This document shows, in pieces, positions 1 through 9,472 of a stretch of 64,000 nt of DNA. This stretch comes from Pseudomonas simiae (lineage in GTDB: Bacteria > Pseudomonadota > Gammaproteobacteria > Pseudomonadales > Pseudomonadaceae), in assembly GCF_900111895.1 (NCBI RefSeq), contig NZ_FOKB01000001.1:1-64000 (forward strand). The letters run 5' to 3'. Position 1 is the stretch's first letter. Each line of letters starts with the position of its first letter. Made by a program: the position numbers and the translations under genes. The notes beneath the pieces are model-generated. The model saw nothing but the letters and a program-made list of their open reading frames with translations. It ran no database searches and was not told where the DNA came from.

Positions 1-263
1 ATGCGCTTTTCGTCAACGGCGACGCGGGCGGCGGAGCCTTCCAGCTCGGCGAGGCCTTCGGCGACGTCGAGTTTGTCCAGGGCGGCCTTGGCGCGCACGA
101 TGGCGGCGGAGTCACTGGCGGTGACGGCGCGGGCTTCGAGGGCGGCTTTGGCGCCGTCACCGTCGAGGCGGTCCATGTTGGCTTCGGTGGCGTGGCCGGC
201 GTTGGCGCCTTTGGTGGCTACTTCGCCTTCTTCTTCTTTGTCGAATTCGTCCCAGCTCAGCAT
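1..263 (-). CDS. nrdB: Ribonucleotide reductase class Ia beta subunit, 5' end only
   Basis: Only the first 87 codons are inside the window; the gene runs off the left edge. The N-terminus begins MLSWDEFDKEEEGEVATKG and continues with an Ala/Asp/Glu-rich stretch ending AARVAVDEKR, which I recognise as the Pseudomonas NrdB N-terminal extension that precedes the ferritin-like di-iron/tyrosyl-radical domain (not visible here). The start ATG has an AGGAG ribosome site 8-9 bases upstream. NrdB supplies the tyrosyl radical to NrdA for making deoxyribonucleotides. Its partner nrdA lies on the same strand but about 46 kb away, whereas the two are neighbours in P. aeruginosa. Identification rests on the N-terminus alone. 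Confidence 0.88.
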   Translation of the reverse strand, partial: MLSWDEFDKEEEGEVATKGANAGHATEANMDRLDGDGAKAALEARAVTASDSAAIVRAKAALDKLDVAEGLAELEGSAARVAVDEKR

Positions 264-747
264 GACGTGTCGTCTCCTGCGTGAGGGCTCAAAGGTGCCC
301 GTGTGAAACCGGATGGTTGGGTGTTCACACGGCCCTGAGGCCGCGGTGGATCTTAAGGAATCGTTTGTTGCAGCTAGCGCACGCATTAAACGGAATAGGG
401 TTACGGGTGCTCTGCGTGAGGCTTGAGGTGCGGAGCGGTAGGTGCTTGCTCCAGCGGGAGGCCTCAGGTCTGGCTCTTCATCCCAGTGTAAAGGGATATT
501 GCAGGCCCGATTTACCCGCGCATTATAGGGAAAAAATCGGCTTTGTGTTGTGGCGGATGGTCACGGATCGCAGACAAAAAGCCTGCTTTTCAAGCCAAAG
601 CGCGGGTTTGCTGGGGTTGGCCGGAGGGACGAGCGGCAGGATTTTTTTCGAGGGGGCGCAGTGAGGGGAGGAGGGGCCCGGTTCTTTGCCGCAAGAACGA
701 TTTCTTGCGGCGAATAAGATCGGATTCAGGTTAACCTAATCAGGTTA
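264..747. other. nrdB upstream region with three inverted repeats
   Basis: No gene is credible here. It must carry the nrdB promoter (minus strand). Three inverted repeats are visible: CCGTGTGAA/TTCACACGG (arms 299-307 and 324-332), just upstream of the nrdB ribosome site; a perfect 10-bp stem GCCGCAAGAA/TTCTTGCGGC with a 4-base loop (688-711); and TAACCT-AATC-AGGTTA (732-747), touching the DUF2790 stop codon. The second has terminator geometry but no T-tract on either side. No convincing pair of NrdR boxes was found. Confidence 0.5.
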
Positions 748-1017
748 TTACCCGTTAGAACAACCATTGCCCATCACATGGTAATTAAGAATGTGACGCT
801 GACCTTGTGAGTCTTCATATTCCATCTTCACCGGTACAACTTCACACACTTCCGGAATACTGCTCATGGACACTACTTTGGCAACATCCAAGTGGGTGCT
901 GTAAGTGTAATCCTCAACGATCGGGGTGTTGCGGCTAGCTACGTCAGTCGGGGCTTCGTCGGCTAGGGCGGCGGTGACGCACAAGCTGCTGAGGGCCATA
1001 ACTACTAAAGCTTTCAT
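748..1017 (-). CDS. DUF2790 family small secreted protein
   Basis: An 89-residue protein beginning MKALVVMALSSLCVTAALADEAP: a signal peptide with likely cleavage after ALA, leaving a mature domain of about 70 residues with two cysteines (CEVVPVKMEYED and GNGC). This looks like the DUF2790 family, common in several copies in Pseudomonas and of unknown function; members are often seen in metal- or stress-responsive settings, which is family context and not shown here. An alternative upstream in-frame start at 1053 would add 12 residues ahead of a good signal peptide and is unlikely. The gene stands alone between nrdB and acsA. Confidence 0.75.
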   Translation of the reverse strand: MKALVVMALSSLCVTAALADEAPTDVASRNTPIVEDYTYSTHLDVAKVVSMSSIPEVCEVVPVKMEYEDSQGQRHILNYHVMGNGCSNG

Positions 1018-1413
1018 TTCTCTATATACCTTATTCAGGGCGAGTGGGGTCACGGGGCCCTTGTGAGGCCACGTGTGTAACTTAGGGTTGGAAAGTTCGG
1101 ATTAACGTTGCCTTCGTGGGGGCTGTTGCGTTGTTAATCACAGTGTCGTGTTGACGGAGTTGATTTTAGGCCTGCGGGTTATATTCATATACCCGTACTT
1201 TTGATAAACACTATTGGCGGTTTTTGTAACAATCCCGTGGTAAAGCTTTTTTCACACAGCTGCGAAGCGCCGCAGCCCGCGGGCTAGAGGTGTAGACGGC
1301 GATATCAGGGCAATTTGTAGGGGCTTGTTACTACCATCGTCGAATGGTTCTATAGGTCGGCCCCGGCTACAACAGGGCCATACAACAACAACTATGTCAC
1401 CGAGGTAAGAAAG
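1018..1413. promoter_or_regulatory. Divergent intergenic region upstream of acsA
   Basis: About 400 bases between the DUF2790 gene and acsA. It holds an inverted repeat CGGGTTATAT/ATATACCCG (1175-1195) and, 22 bases before the acsA start, AACAACAA (1384-1391), which fits the AANAANAA (CA) motif bound by Hfq with Crc in pseudomonads. An acsA ribosome site GAGGTAAG lies 7 bases before the start. I could not fix the promoter elements with confidence. Confidence 0.5.
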
Positions 1414-3369
<1,956 letters not shown>

Positions 3370-3387
3370 GGCGGGTTGATGGGGCAG

Positions 3388-3423
3388 AGCCCCATTCGGT
3401 GTGAGCCGAGTGGGGCTTTTTTG
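3388..3423 (+). terminator. Rho-independent terminator of acsA
   Basis: A 12-bp stem AGCCCCATTCGG / CCGAGTGGGGCT (one G-T pair) with a 6-base loop, followed by six T's, 18 bases after the acsA stop. Confidence 0.9.
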
Positions 3424-3450
3424 TGGGATCTGGCAAACGCTTGAAATCCC

Positions 3451-3539
3451 TGTGGGAGCGGGCTTGCTCGCGAATGCGGTGTATCAGTCAAAGATGTATT
3501 GACTGACCCGCCGCATTCGCGAGCAAGCCCGCTCCCACA
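3451..3539. repeat. REPIN (paired inverted REP), copy 1
   Basis: Left arm GTGGGAGCGGGCTTGCTCGC, continuing GAATGCGG, and an inverted right copy ending CGCTCCCACA, about 89 bp apart end to end. The centre also carries TCAGTCAA/TTGACTGA. Same family as the copies at 8297, 17004, 20732, 41889 and 59996. Confidence 0.93.
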
Positions 3540-4064
3540 TCGGGAGGGTACTGCGAGCAGGTATCGGTTAGTGATCTGAAAGACCGGTATAACCTGCAAC
3601 CCAATAAATATCGGTTTCTCGCGTAGGAGGTTTCTGAATGTTACCGTCGAACGCAAATGTGTAACCCCACGCCCAAACCTGAGGCAAAGGGCTACGCCCA
3701 TGCCCCGAAAAACCGCGTTTTAGACGCTCCAAGAAATAAGATTAAACGCCAGACTTGCCGTGCTAGAAGGGTTTGCGAATAATAGGCCCGCAACTTGCAG
3801 CATCTACAGGTTTAATGTCTTTTGTCTCTGCATAAAATTCAGAGGCTGTCAATGAGCTGGAACCGCTTTCTCGGTGCTTCTGTAAATTGTTGTCGCATTG
3901 AGGAAATATCGGCTTCCGGCCTGTCGTTAGAATGCCGATCACTCGCTCGTCGTCTCCAGTGTGTCGCTGGTGTGGGACGCAGCACCGCAATTCGGTTTCC
4001 CTTACGCCGCATCGTGGGCCATGGCTCATACTGCTGTTTTGCCCTATACCGATGGAGTCCCAAG
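3540..4064. promoter_or_regulatory. aotJ upstream region with ArgR-like boxes and a micro-ORF
   Basis: Over 500 bases without a recognisable gene. At 3638-3664 an 8-codon ORF (MLPSNANV) follows a perfect AGGAGG seven bases upstream. TGTCGC-N8-AA, the ArgR half-site pattern of P. aeruginosa, occurs at 3891-3906; weaker relatives are TGTCAATGAGCTGGAA (3847-3862), TGTCGT (3922) and TGTCGC (3962). An open frame in the aotJ phase reaches back to 3822 but shows no family features, and the aotJ signal peptide begins at 4065. Confidence 0.5.
3891..3906 (+). promoter_or_regulatory. Candidate ArgR half-site upstream of aotJ
   Basis: TGTCGCATTGAGGAAA fits TGTCGC-N8-AA exactly. It lies about 160 bases upstream of aotJ, an operon known to be ArgR-activated in P. 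aeruginosa. A single match of this length is modest evidence; the paired sites before aruC support it. Confidence 0.45.
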
Positions 4065-4850
4065 ATGAAGAAACTCGTGCTGTTGGGCGCCCTGGCGCTG
4101 TCCGTGCTGTCCATGCAGGCTTTCGCTGAAGGCAAGCCTCTGAAAATTGGTATCGAAGCGGCTTACCCTCCGTTTGCCTCCAAAGCGCCCGATGGCAGTA
4201 TCGTCGGCTTTGACTACGACATCGGCAACGCCCTGTGCGAAGAGATGAAGGTCAAGTGCACCTGGGTCGAGCAAGAGTTCGACGGCCTGATCCCCGCGCT
4301 GAAAGTGCGCAAGATCGACGCGATCCTGTCGTCCATGTCCATCACTGACGACCGCAAGAAGTCCGTGGACTTCACCAACCGCTACTACCTGACCCCAGCG
4401 CGCCTGGTATTGAAGGAAGGCACCGCCGTCAGCGACAGCCTGGATGAACTGAAGGGCAAGAAGATCGGCGTACAGCGCGGTTCGATCCACGATCGTTTCG
4501 CCAAGGAAGTCCTGGCGCCTAAAGGCGCAACCATTGTGCCTTACAGCTCGCAGAACGAAATCTACCTGGACGTGGAAGCCGGTCGCCTCGACGGCACCGT
4601 GGCTGACGCGACCCTGCTGCAGGAAGGTTTCCTCGATACCCCGGCTGGCAAAGGCTACGCGTTCACCGGCCCAGCCTTCACCGACGCCAAATACTTCGGT
4701 GACGGCATAGGCATCGCGGTACGCAAGGGCGACAAGGAAAACCTGGACCGTATCAACGCTGCCATCGCCGCGATCCGTGCCAATGGCAAGTACAAAGAAA
4801 TCGAGAAAAAGTACTTCAACTTCGACATTTACGGCCCTGAAGCCCAGTAA
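4065..4850 (+). CDS. aotJ: Arginine/ornithine ABC transporter periplasmic binding protein
   Basis: A 261-residue protein with signal peptide [21 protein letters not shown] and a type-3 solute-binding domain ([11 protein letters not shown] near the mature N-terminus, [15 protein letters not shown] in the middle, [16 protein letters not shown] at the end). This is the ArgT/HisJ class that captures arginine and ornithine in the periplasm. The start was placed at the signal peptide, after GGAG; the upstream open frame is not coding in appearance. It is followed by two permeases and, after one extra gene, the ATPase: the P. aeruginosa aot order. A hairpin with a T-tract directly after the gene probably sets a higher level of binding protein than permease. 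Confidence 0.95.
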   Translation: MKKLVLLGALALSVLSMQAFAEGKPLKIGIEAAYPPFASKAPDGSIVGFDYDIGNALCEEMKVKCTWVEQEFDGLIPALKVRKIDAILSSMSITDDRKKSVDFTNRYYLTPARLVLKEGTAVSDSLDELKGKKIGVQRGSIHDRFAKEVLAPKGATIVPYSSQNEIYLDVEAGRLDGTVADATLLQEGFLDTPAGKGYAFTGPAFTDAKYFGDGIGIAVRKGDKENLDRINAAIAAIRANGKYKEIEKKYFNFDIYGPEAQ

Positions 4851-4871
4851 ATCGTCGCAGCTGTCTGTCCG

Positions 4872-4915
4872 AAATGGCGCAAGCAACAGAATTCCTGAGG
4901 TTTGCGCCATTTTTT
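4872..4915 (+). terminator. Intra-operon terminator/attenuator between aotJ and aotQ
   Basis: A perfect 11-bp stem AAATGGCGCAA / TTGCGCCATTT with a 19-base loop, followed by T's. It sits in the 91-base gap between aotJ and aotQ, so some transcripts would end after the binding-protein gene. Confidence 0.75.
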
Positions 4916-4941
4916 CATCCCCCTTTTCGAGGACCTGAATC

Positions 4942-5631
4942 ATGTTGAAAGGCTACGGGGCCGTCATCCTCGATGGCGCATGGTTGACGCTTCAGCTCGC
5001 CTTGTCGTCCATGGCCTTGGCCATTGTTCTGGGTCTGATCGGGGTCGCGTTACGCCTGTCGCCGGTGCGCTGGTTGGCCTGGCTGGGTGACTTGTACTCC
5101 ACGGTGATCCGCGGGATCCCCGACCTGGTGCTGATCCTGCTGATTTTCTATGGCGGCCAGGACTTGCTCAACCGCGTCGCGCCGATGCTCGGCTACGACG
5201 ACTATATCGACTTGAACCCCTTGGCCGCCGGTATCGGCACCCTGGGTTTCATCTTTGGCGCCTACCTCTCGGAAACCTTCCGTGGCGCCTTCATGGCCAT
5301 TCCCAAGGGTCAGGCCGAAGCCGGCCTGGCGTATGGCATGAGCAGTTTCCAGGTGTTTTTCCGGGTGATGGTGCCGCAGATGATCCGTCTGGCGATCCCT
5401 GGCTTCACCAACAACTGGCTGGTACTGACCAAGGCCACTGCGCTGATTTCGGTGGTGGGCCTGCAAGACATGATGTTCAAGGCCAAGCAGGCGGCAGACG
5501 CCACCCGCGAGCCTTTTACCTTCTTCCTCGCAGTGGCGGCGATGTACCTGGTGATCACCAGCGTGTCGTTGCTGGCCTTGCGTCATCTTGAGAAGCGCTA
5601 CTCGGTAGGCGTAAGGGCGGCTGATCTATGA
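4942..5631 (+). CDS. aotQ: Arginine/ornithine ABC transporter permease
   Basis: A 229-residue inner-membrane protein of the HisQ/HisM permease family, with about five hydrophobic segments and the cytoplasmic EAA loop EAGLAYGMSSFQVFFRVMVP that docks on the ATPase. It pairs with AotM to form the channel for arginine/ornithine. The start ATG follows GAGG. Its last four bases overlap the aotM start (ATGA), so the two are translationally coupled. Confidence 0.94.
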   Translation: MLKGYGAVILDGAWLTLQLALSSMALAIVLGLIGVALRLSPVRWLAWLGDLYSTVIRGIPDLVLILLIFYGGQDLLNRVAPMLGYDDYIDLNPLAAGIGTLGFIFGAYLSETFRGAFMAIPKGQAEAGLAYGMSSFQVFFRVMVPQMIRLAIPGFTNNWLVLTKATALISVVGLQDMMFKAKQAADATREPFTFFLAVAAMYLVITSVSLLALRHLEKRYSVGVRAADL

Positions 5632-6326
5632 TCTTCGACTACAACGTCATCTGGGAGGCCATGCCGCTGTACCTTGGCGGCCTGCTGACCACCCTGAAAC
5701 TGCTCGCCATCTCGCTGTTCTTCGGCTTGCTCGCTGCCTTGCCTTTGGGCTTGATGCGCGTGTCCAAGCAGCCGATTGTCAACGGCGCGGCCTGGCTCTA
5801 CACCTATGTGATCCGTGGCACGCCGATGCTGGTGCAGTTGTTCCTGATCTATTACGGCCTGGCCCAGTTCGAAGCGGTGCGCGAAAGTTTCCTGTGGCCG
5901 CTGTTGTCCAGTGCCACGTTCTGCGCGTGCCTGGCGTTTGCGATCAACACCAGCGCCTACACCGCCGAGATCATTGCCGGCAGCCTCAAGGCCACCCCCA
6001 ACGGCGAGATCGAAGCGGCCAAGGCGATGGGGATGTCGCGCTATAAGCTGTACCGCCGCATCCTGTTGCCATCGGCCTTGCGTCGGGCGCTGCCGCAGTA
6101 CAGTAACGAAGTGATCATGATGCTGCAGACCACCAGCCTGGCCTCCATCGTCACCCTGATCGACATCACCGGTGCCGCGCGCACGGTGAACGCCCAGTTC
6201 TACCTGCCGTTCGAAGCCTATATCACCGCCGGTGTGTTCTACCTGTGCCTGACCTTCATCCTGGTGCGCCTGTTCAAGTTGGCCGAGCGCCGCTGGCTGA
6301 GCTACCTGGCTCCACGGAAGCACTGA
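5628..6326 (+). CDS. aotM: Arginine/ornithine ABC transporter permease
   Basis: A 232-residue permease of the same family as AotQ. Hydrophobic segments cover most of the protein and the EAA loop reads EAAKAMGMSRYKLYRRILLP. The start overlaps the aotQ stop by four bases and the next gene begins one base after its stop, so the operon is tightly packed here. Confidence 0.94.
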   Translation: MIFDYNVIWEAMPLYLGGLLTTLKLLAISLFFGLLAALPLGLMRVSKQPIVNGAAWLYTYVIRGTPMLVQLFLIYYGLAQFEAVRESFLWPLLSSATFCACLAFAINTSAYTAEIIAGSLKATPNGEIEAAKAMGMSRYKLYRRILLPSALRRALPQYSNEVIMMLQTTSLASIVTLIDITGAARTVNAQFYLPFEAYITAGVFYLCLTFILVRLFKLAERRWLSYLAPRKH

Positions 6327-6327
6327 T

Positions 6328-7440
6328 ATGGAACGTGTCGATCACCTGTTGCCCTGGGGCCACCTGGGGTGCGAGCGCCAACTGAGCGTGTTCCGTTTCG
6401 GCCAGGGCGAACGCAAGGCCTATATTCAGGCCAGCTTGCACGCCGATGAGTTGCCGGGGATGCGCGCCGCGTGGGAGCTGAAGAAGCGCCTCACCGAACT
6501 GGAACAGCAAGGTGCGCTCAATGGCGTGATCGAGCTGGTGCCGGTCGCCAACCCGATGGGCCTGGGCCAGTTGCTGCAAGGCAGCCACCAGGGCCGTTTC
6601 GAAGTGGGCAGCGGCAAGAATTTCAACCGCGATTTCGTTGAGCTGAGCGAGCCGGTGGCCAAGTTGCTCACGGGCAAGCTGGGGGATGATCCTCACGCCA
6701 ACGTGCGCATGATTCGCCAGGCGATGACCGATGCGCTCAACGCATTGCCCGAGCCGAACAGCCAGTTGCAAGGCATGCAGCGCATCCTGCTCAGCCACGC
6801 CTGCACCGCCGATGTCGTGCTCGACCTGCACTGCGACGCCGAAGCCGCGCTGCACATGTACGCATTGCCCCAGCACTGGCCGCAGTGGCGTTCGCTGTCG
6901 GCGCACCTGAATGTGAAAGTCGGCCTGCTGGCGGAAGACTCCGGCGGCAGCTCGTTCGATGAAGCCTGTTCGCTGCCGTGGCTGCGTCTGTCCCAGGCAT
7001 TCCCCGAGGCGCAGATCCCGCTGGCCTGCCTGGCGACTACGCTGGAATTGGGCGGTCAGGCGGATACGGGACGTGACGAGGCGATCTTCCACGCCGAAGG
7101 CATTCTCGCGTTCCTCGCCGAGCAGGGGTTGATCAAGGGCGAATGGCCCGCGCCACAATTCGAACCCTGTGAAGGCCTGCCCTTCGAAGGCACCGAATTA
7201 CTGTTTGCGCCCCACGCCGGTGTGATCAGCTACCTGCGTAAAACGGGTGAGTGGGTCGAAAAAGGCGAACCGATTTTTGAAGTGATTGACCCCTTGGAGG
7301 ACCGCGTCAGCACCCTTTGCGCGGGCACCTCGGGGGTGTTGTTTGCCGTTGAACGGCTACGTTATGCCCAAGCGGGTTTCTGGCTGGCCAAGGTGGCGGG
7401 GCGCGATGCGCTGCGTCACGGGCGCTTGCTCAACGACTGA
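6328..7440 (+). CDS. Succinylglutamate desuccinylase/aspartoacylase family protein of the aot operon
   Basis: A 370-residue cytoplasmic protein of the AstE/AspA zinc-carboxypeptidase-like family. The zinc motif is visible as SLHADELPGM, with the second histidine in VLDLHCDAEA; the C-terminal third (PHAGVISYLRKTGEWVEKGEP) resembles the barrel-like tail of the family. The same gene lies between aotM and aotP in P. aeruginosa (the PA0891 position). Its substrate is unknown; an N-acyl amino acid connected with arginine or ornithine uptake is a reasonable guess from context only. It is not the pathway AstE, which is at 22570. Confidence 0.8.
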   Translation: MERVDHLLPWGHLGCERQLSVFRFGQGERKAYIQASLHADELPGMRAAWELKKRLTELEQQGALNGVIELVPVANPMGLGQLLQGSHQGRFEVGSGKNFNRDFVELSEPVAKLLTGKLGDDPHANVRMIRQAMTDALNALPEPNSQLQGMQRILLSHACTADVVLDLHCDAEAALHMYALPQHWPQWRSLSAHLNVKVGLLAEDSGGSSFDEACSLPWLRLSQAFPEAQIPLACLATTLELGGQADTGRDEAIFHAEGILAFLAEQGLIKGEWPAPQFEPCEGLPFEGTELLFAPHAGVISYLRKTGEWVEKGEPIFEVIDPLEDRVSTLCAGTSGVLFAVERLRYAQAGFWLAKVAGRDALRHGRLLND

Positions 7441-7467
7441 CCACCTGTTTCTGTGAGAACCGACCGC

Positions 7468-8232
7468 ATGTACAAACTTGAAGTCCAAGACCTGCATAAA
7501 CGCTATGGCAGTCATGAAGTGCTCAAAGGCGTGTCCCTGGCTGCTGCAGCCGGTGATGTGATCAGCATCATCGGTTCCAGCGGTTCAGGCAAAAGTACCT
7601 TTTTGCGCTGCATCAACCTGCTGGAGCAACCCCACGCCGGCAAGATTCTGCTCAACAACGAAGAGCTGAAGCTGGTGGCCAACAAGGACGGCGCCATGAA
7701 GTCCGCCGACCCCAAGCAACTGCAACGCATGCGTTCGCGCTTGTCCATGGTGTTCCAGCATTTCAACCTGTGGTCGCACATGACCGCGATTGAAAACGTG
7801 ATGGAAGCGCCCGTGCACGTGCTCGGCGTGTCGAAGAAAGAAGCCCGTGAAAAGGCCGAGCACTACCTGGCCAAGGTCGGCGTGGGCCATCGTAAGGATG
7901 CGTTCCCTGGCCACATGTCCGGCGGTGAGCAGCAGCGCGTAGCCATCGCCCGGGCCCTGGCGATGGAACCTGAGGTGATGCTGTTCGACGAACCCACCTC
8001 GGCCCTCGACCCGGAACTGGTCGGTGAAGTGCTCAAGGTGATGCAGGACCTGGCCCAGGAAGGCCGCACCATGGTGGTGGTGACCCACGAAATGGGCTTT
8101 GCCCGTGAAGTCTCGAACCAACTGGTGTTCCTGCACAAAGGTATCGTCGAAGAGCGCGGCAACCCGCGTGAAGTGCTGGTGAACCCACAATCGGAGCGCT
8201 TGCAGCAGTTCCTCTCGGGCAGCCTGAAATAA
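7468..8232 (+). CDS. aotP: Arginine/ornithine ABC transporter ATP-binding protein
   Basis: A 254-residue ATPase with Walker [10 protein letters not shown], signature [15 protein letters not shown], Walker [14 protein letters not shown] and H-loop VVTHEM. It powers import through AotQM. I prefer the ATG at 7468 ([14 protein letters not shown]), which matches the usual start of HisP-like proteins, over an in-frame GTG at 7453 that adds five residues. It ends the aot operon. Confidence 0.94.
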   Translation: MYKLEVQDLHKRYGSHEVLKGVSLAAAAGDVISIIGSSGSGKSTFLRCINLLEQPHAGKILLNNEELKLVANKDGAMKSADPKQLQRMRSRLSMVFQHFNLWSHMTAIENVMEAPVHVLGVSKKEAREKAEHYLAKVGVGHRKDAFPGHMSGGEQQRVAIARALAMEPEVMLFDEPTSALDPELVGEVLKVMQDLAQEGRTMVVVTHEMGFAREVSNQLVFLHKGIVEERGNPREVLVNPQSERLQQFLSGSLK

Positions 8233-8235
8233 TCA

Positions 8236-8277
8236 AGACTGCTTTGTGCACTGAAGTAGTGCATGCTCGGCAGTCTT
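8236..8277 (+). other. Nested inverted repeat after aotP
   Basis: AAGACTGC pairs with GCAGTCTT and encloses a second inverted repeat TGCACT/AGTGCA. There is no T-tract, so it is either a weak terminator or an mRNA 3' stabiliser of the aot operon. Confidence 0.5.
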
Positions 8278-8296
8278 CAGGTTGGCCCAGGCCCCC

Positions 8297-8385
8297 TGTG
8301 GGAGCCGGCTTGCTCGCGAAGCGGAGTGTCAGTCGATACATGTGTAGCTGAAGTACCGCCTTCGCGAGCAAGCCCGCTCCGACAT
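8297..8385. repeat. REPIN, copy 2
   Basis: Left arm TGTGGGAGCCGGCTTGCTCG and right arm CGAGCAAGCCCGCTCCGACA; both arms carry a point change from the family consensus. Confidence 0.92.
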
Positions 8386-8424
8386 TTGGATATTCATCAG
8401 CTTTAAAGATTTGTGTTGGTTTAC

Positions 8425-8440
8425 GGGCTAGCATTAGCCC
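8425..8440. other. Inverted repeat in the argR promoter region
   Basis: GGGCTA-GCAT-TAGCCC, a perfect 6-bp stem, 37 bases before the argR start. It could be an operator or a leader hairpin. Confidence 0.35.
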
Positions 8441-8477
8441 TTGTCTTCATTACGTTACTCGCTTCGGATAGCACTCC

Positions 8478-9458
8478 ATGACCGCCCATAAAATTGGTTT
8501 CCTGATTTGGCCCAGCACAAAAGCCCTGACGCTTGCGCTGGCTGAGGAGGCCTTGCGCGTTGCCCAGCGGGTGCATCCGGACGTGGTCTACGAGCTGTCG
8601 TTCCTGCAAGCCGAGCCGTCCACCGAGGGCGCCTGGCAACTGCCGGGCGAGCCGTGGGGCGGTAAGCTGGAGGGCTTCCAGAAGCTGTTCCTGCTGGCGG
8701 ACGAACCCCCCGCGGTCATCGCCTCCCCATTGAGCACCGCCCTCAAGCAACTGGTTCGCGCCGGGTGCGTGATCGGTGGCTTGTCGGCTGGTGTGTACCC
8801 GCTGGCCCAGCTCGGCCTGCTCGACGGCTATCGTGCCGCCGTGCACTGGCGCTGGCAGGACGATTTTGCCGAGCGTTTCCCCAAGGTCATCGCCACCAGC
8901 CATTTGTTCGACTGGGACCGCGATCGACTCACCGCCTGCGGTGGCATGTCGGTGCTCGACCTGCTCCTGGCAGTGTTGGCCCGTGATCATGGCGCCGAAC
9001 TGGCCGGTGCGGTCTCCGAAGAGTTGGTGGTGGAACGCATCCGTGAAGGTGGCGAACGCCAGCGCATTCCGCTGCAAAACCGCCTGGGATCCAGCCATCC
9101 CAAGCTGACCCAGGCCGTGCTGCTGATGGAAGCCAACATTGAAGAGCCGCTGACGACCGACGAAATCGCCCAGCATGTGTGCGTGTCGCGACGACAACTC
9201 GAACGGATCTTCAAGCAGTACCTCAATCGCGTCCCCAGCCAGTACTACCTGGAGCTGCGCCTGAACAAGGCCCGCCAGATGTTGATGCAAACCAGCAAGT
9301 CGATCATCCAGATCGGCCTGTCGTGCGGTTTTTCCTCAGGGCCGCACTTCTCCAGCGCCTACCGTAATTTTTTCGGCGCCACCCCTCGTGAAGACCGCAA
9401 CCAGCGCCGTAGCAGCAGCCCGTTTGAGTTGTCGTCGGTACCGTCCGAGCGCGGTTGA
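8478..9458 (+). CDS. argR: Arginine-responsive AraC-family regulator ArgR
   Basis: A 326-residue transcription factor. The first two thirds form a DJ-1/PfpI (GATase1-like) sensing domain (KIGFLIWPSTKALTLALAEE; VIGGLSAGVYPLAQLGLLDG); the C-terminal third holds two helix-turn-helix motifs (TTDEIAQHVCVSRRQLERIF and IIQIGLSCGFSSGPHFSSAY). This is the architecture of Pseudomonas ArgR, which activates aot and aru genes and represses arginine biosynthesis when arginine is present. It lies directly after aotP as in P. aeruginosa. The end is 14 bases from the end of the convergent LRR gene. Confidence 0.95.
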   Translation: MTAHKIGFLIWPSTKALTLALAEEALRVAQRVHPDVVYELSFLQAEPSTEGAWQLPGEPWGGKLEGFQKLFLLADEPPAVIASPLSTALKQLVRAGCVIGGLSAGVYPLAQLGLLDGYRAAVHWRWQDDFAERFPKVIATSHLFDWDRDRLTACGGMSVLDLLLAVLARDHGAELAGAVSEELVVERIREGGERQRIPLQNRLGSSHPKLTQAVLLMEANIEEPLTTDEIAQHVCVSRRQLERIFKQYLNRVPSQYYLELRLNKARQMLMQTSKSIIQIGLSCGFSSGPHFSSAYRNFFGATPREDRNQRRSSSPFELSSVPSERG

Positions 9459-9472
9459 TCGACAGCGGGGTC

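Noticed and set aside
481..531. NrdR boxes before nrdB (AGGGATATTG and CATTATAGGG)
   Set aside because: Matches are only 6-7 of 10 and the centres are 29 bases apart instead of 31-32.
281..664. A 127-codon plus-strand frame in the nrdB upstream region
   Set aside because: No ribosome site, no signal or domain, and it covers the region that must hold the nrdB promoter.
688..711. Perfect 10-bp hairpin as a terminator for the DUF2790 gene
   Set aside because: No T-tract on either strand; kept only as an inverted repeat.
3822..4064. An N-terminal extension of aotJ of 81 residues
   Set aside because: It would bury the signal peptide and cross probable ArgR sites.
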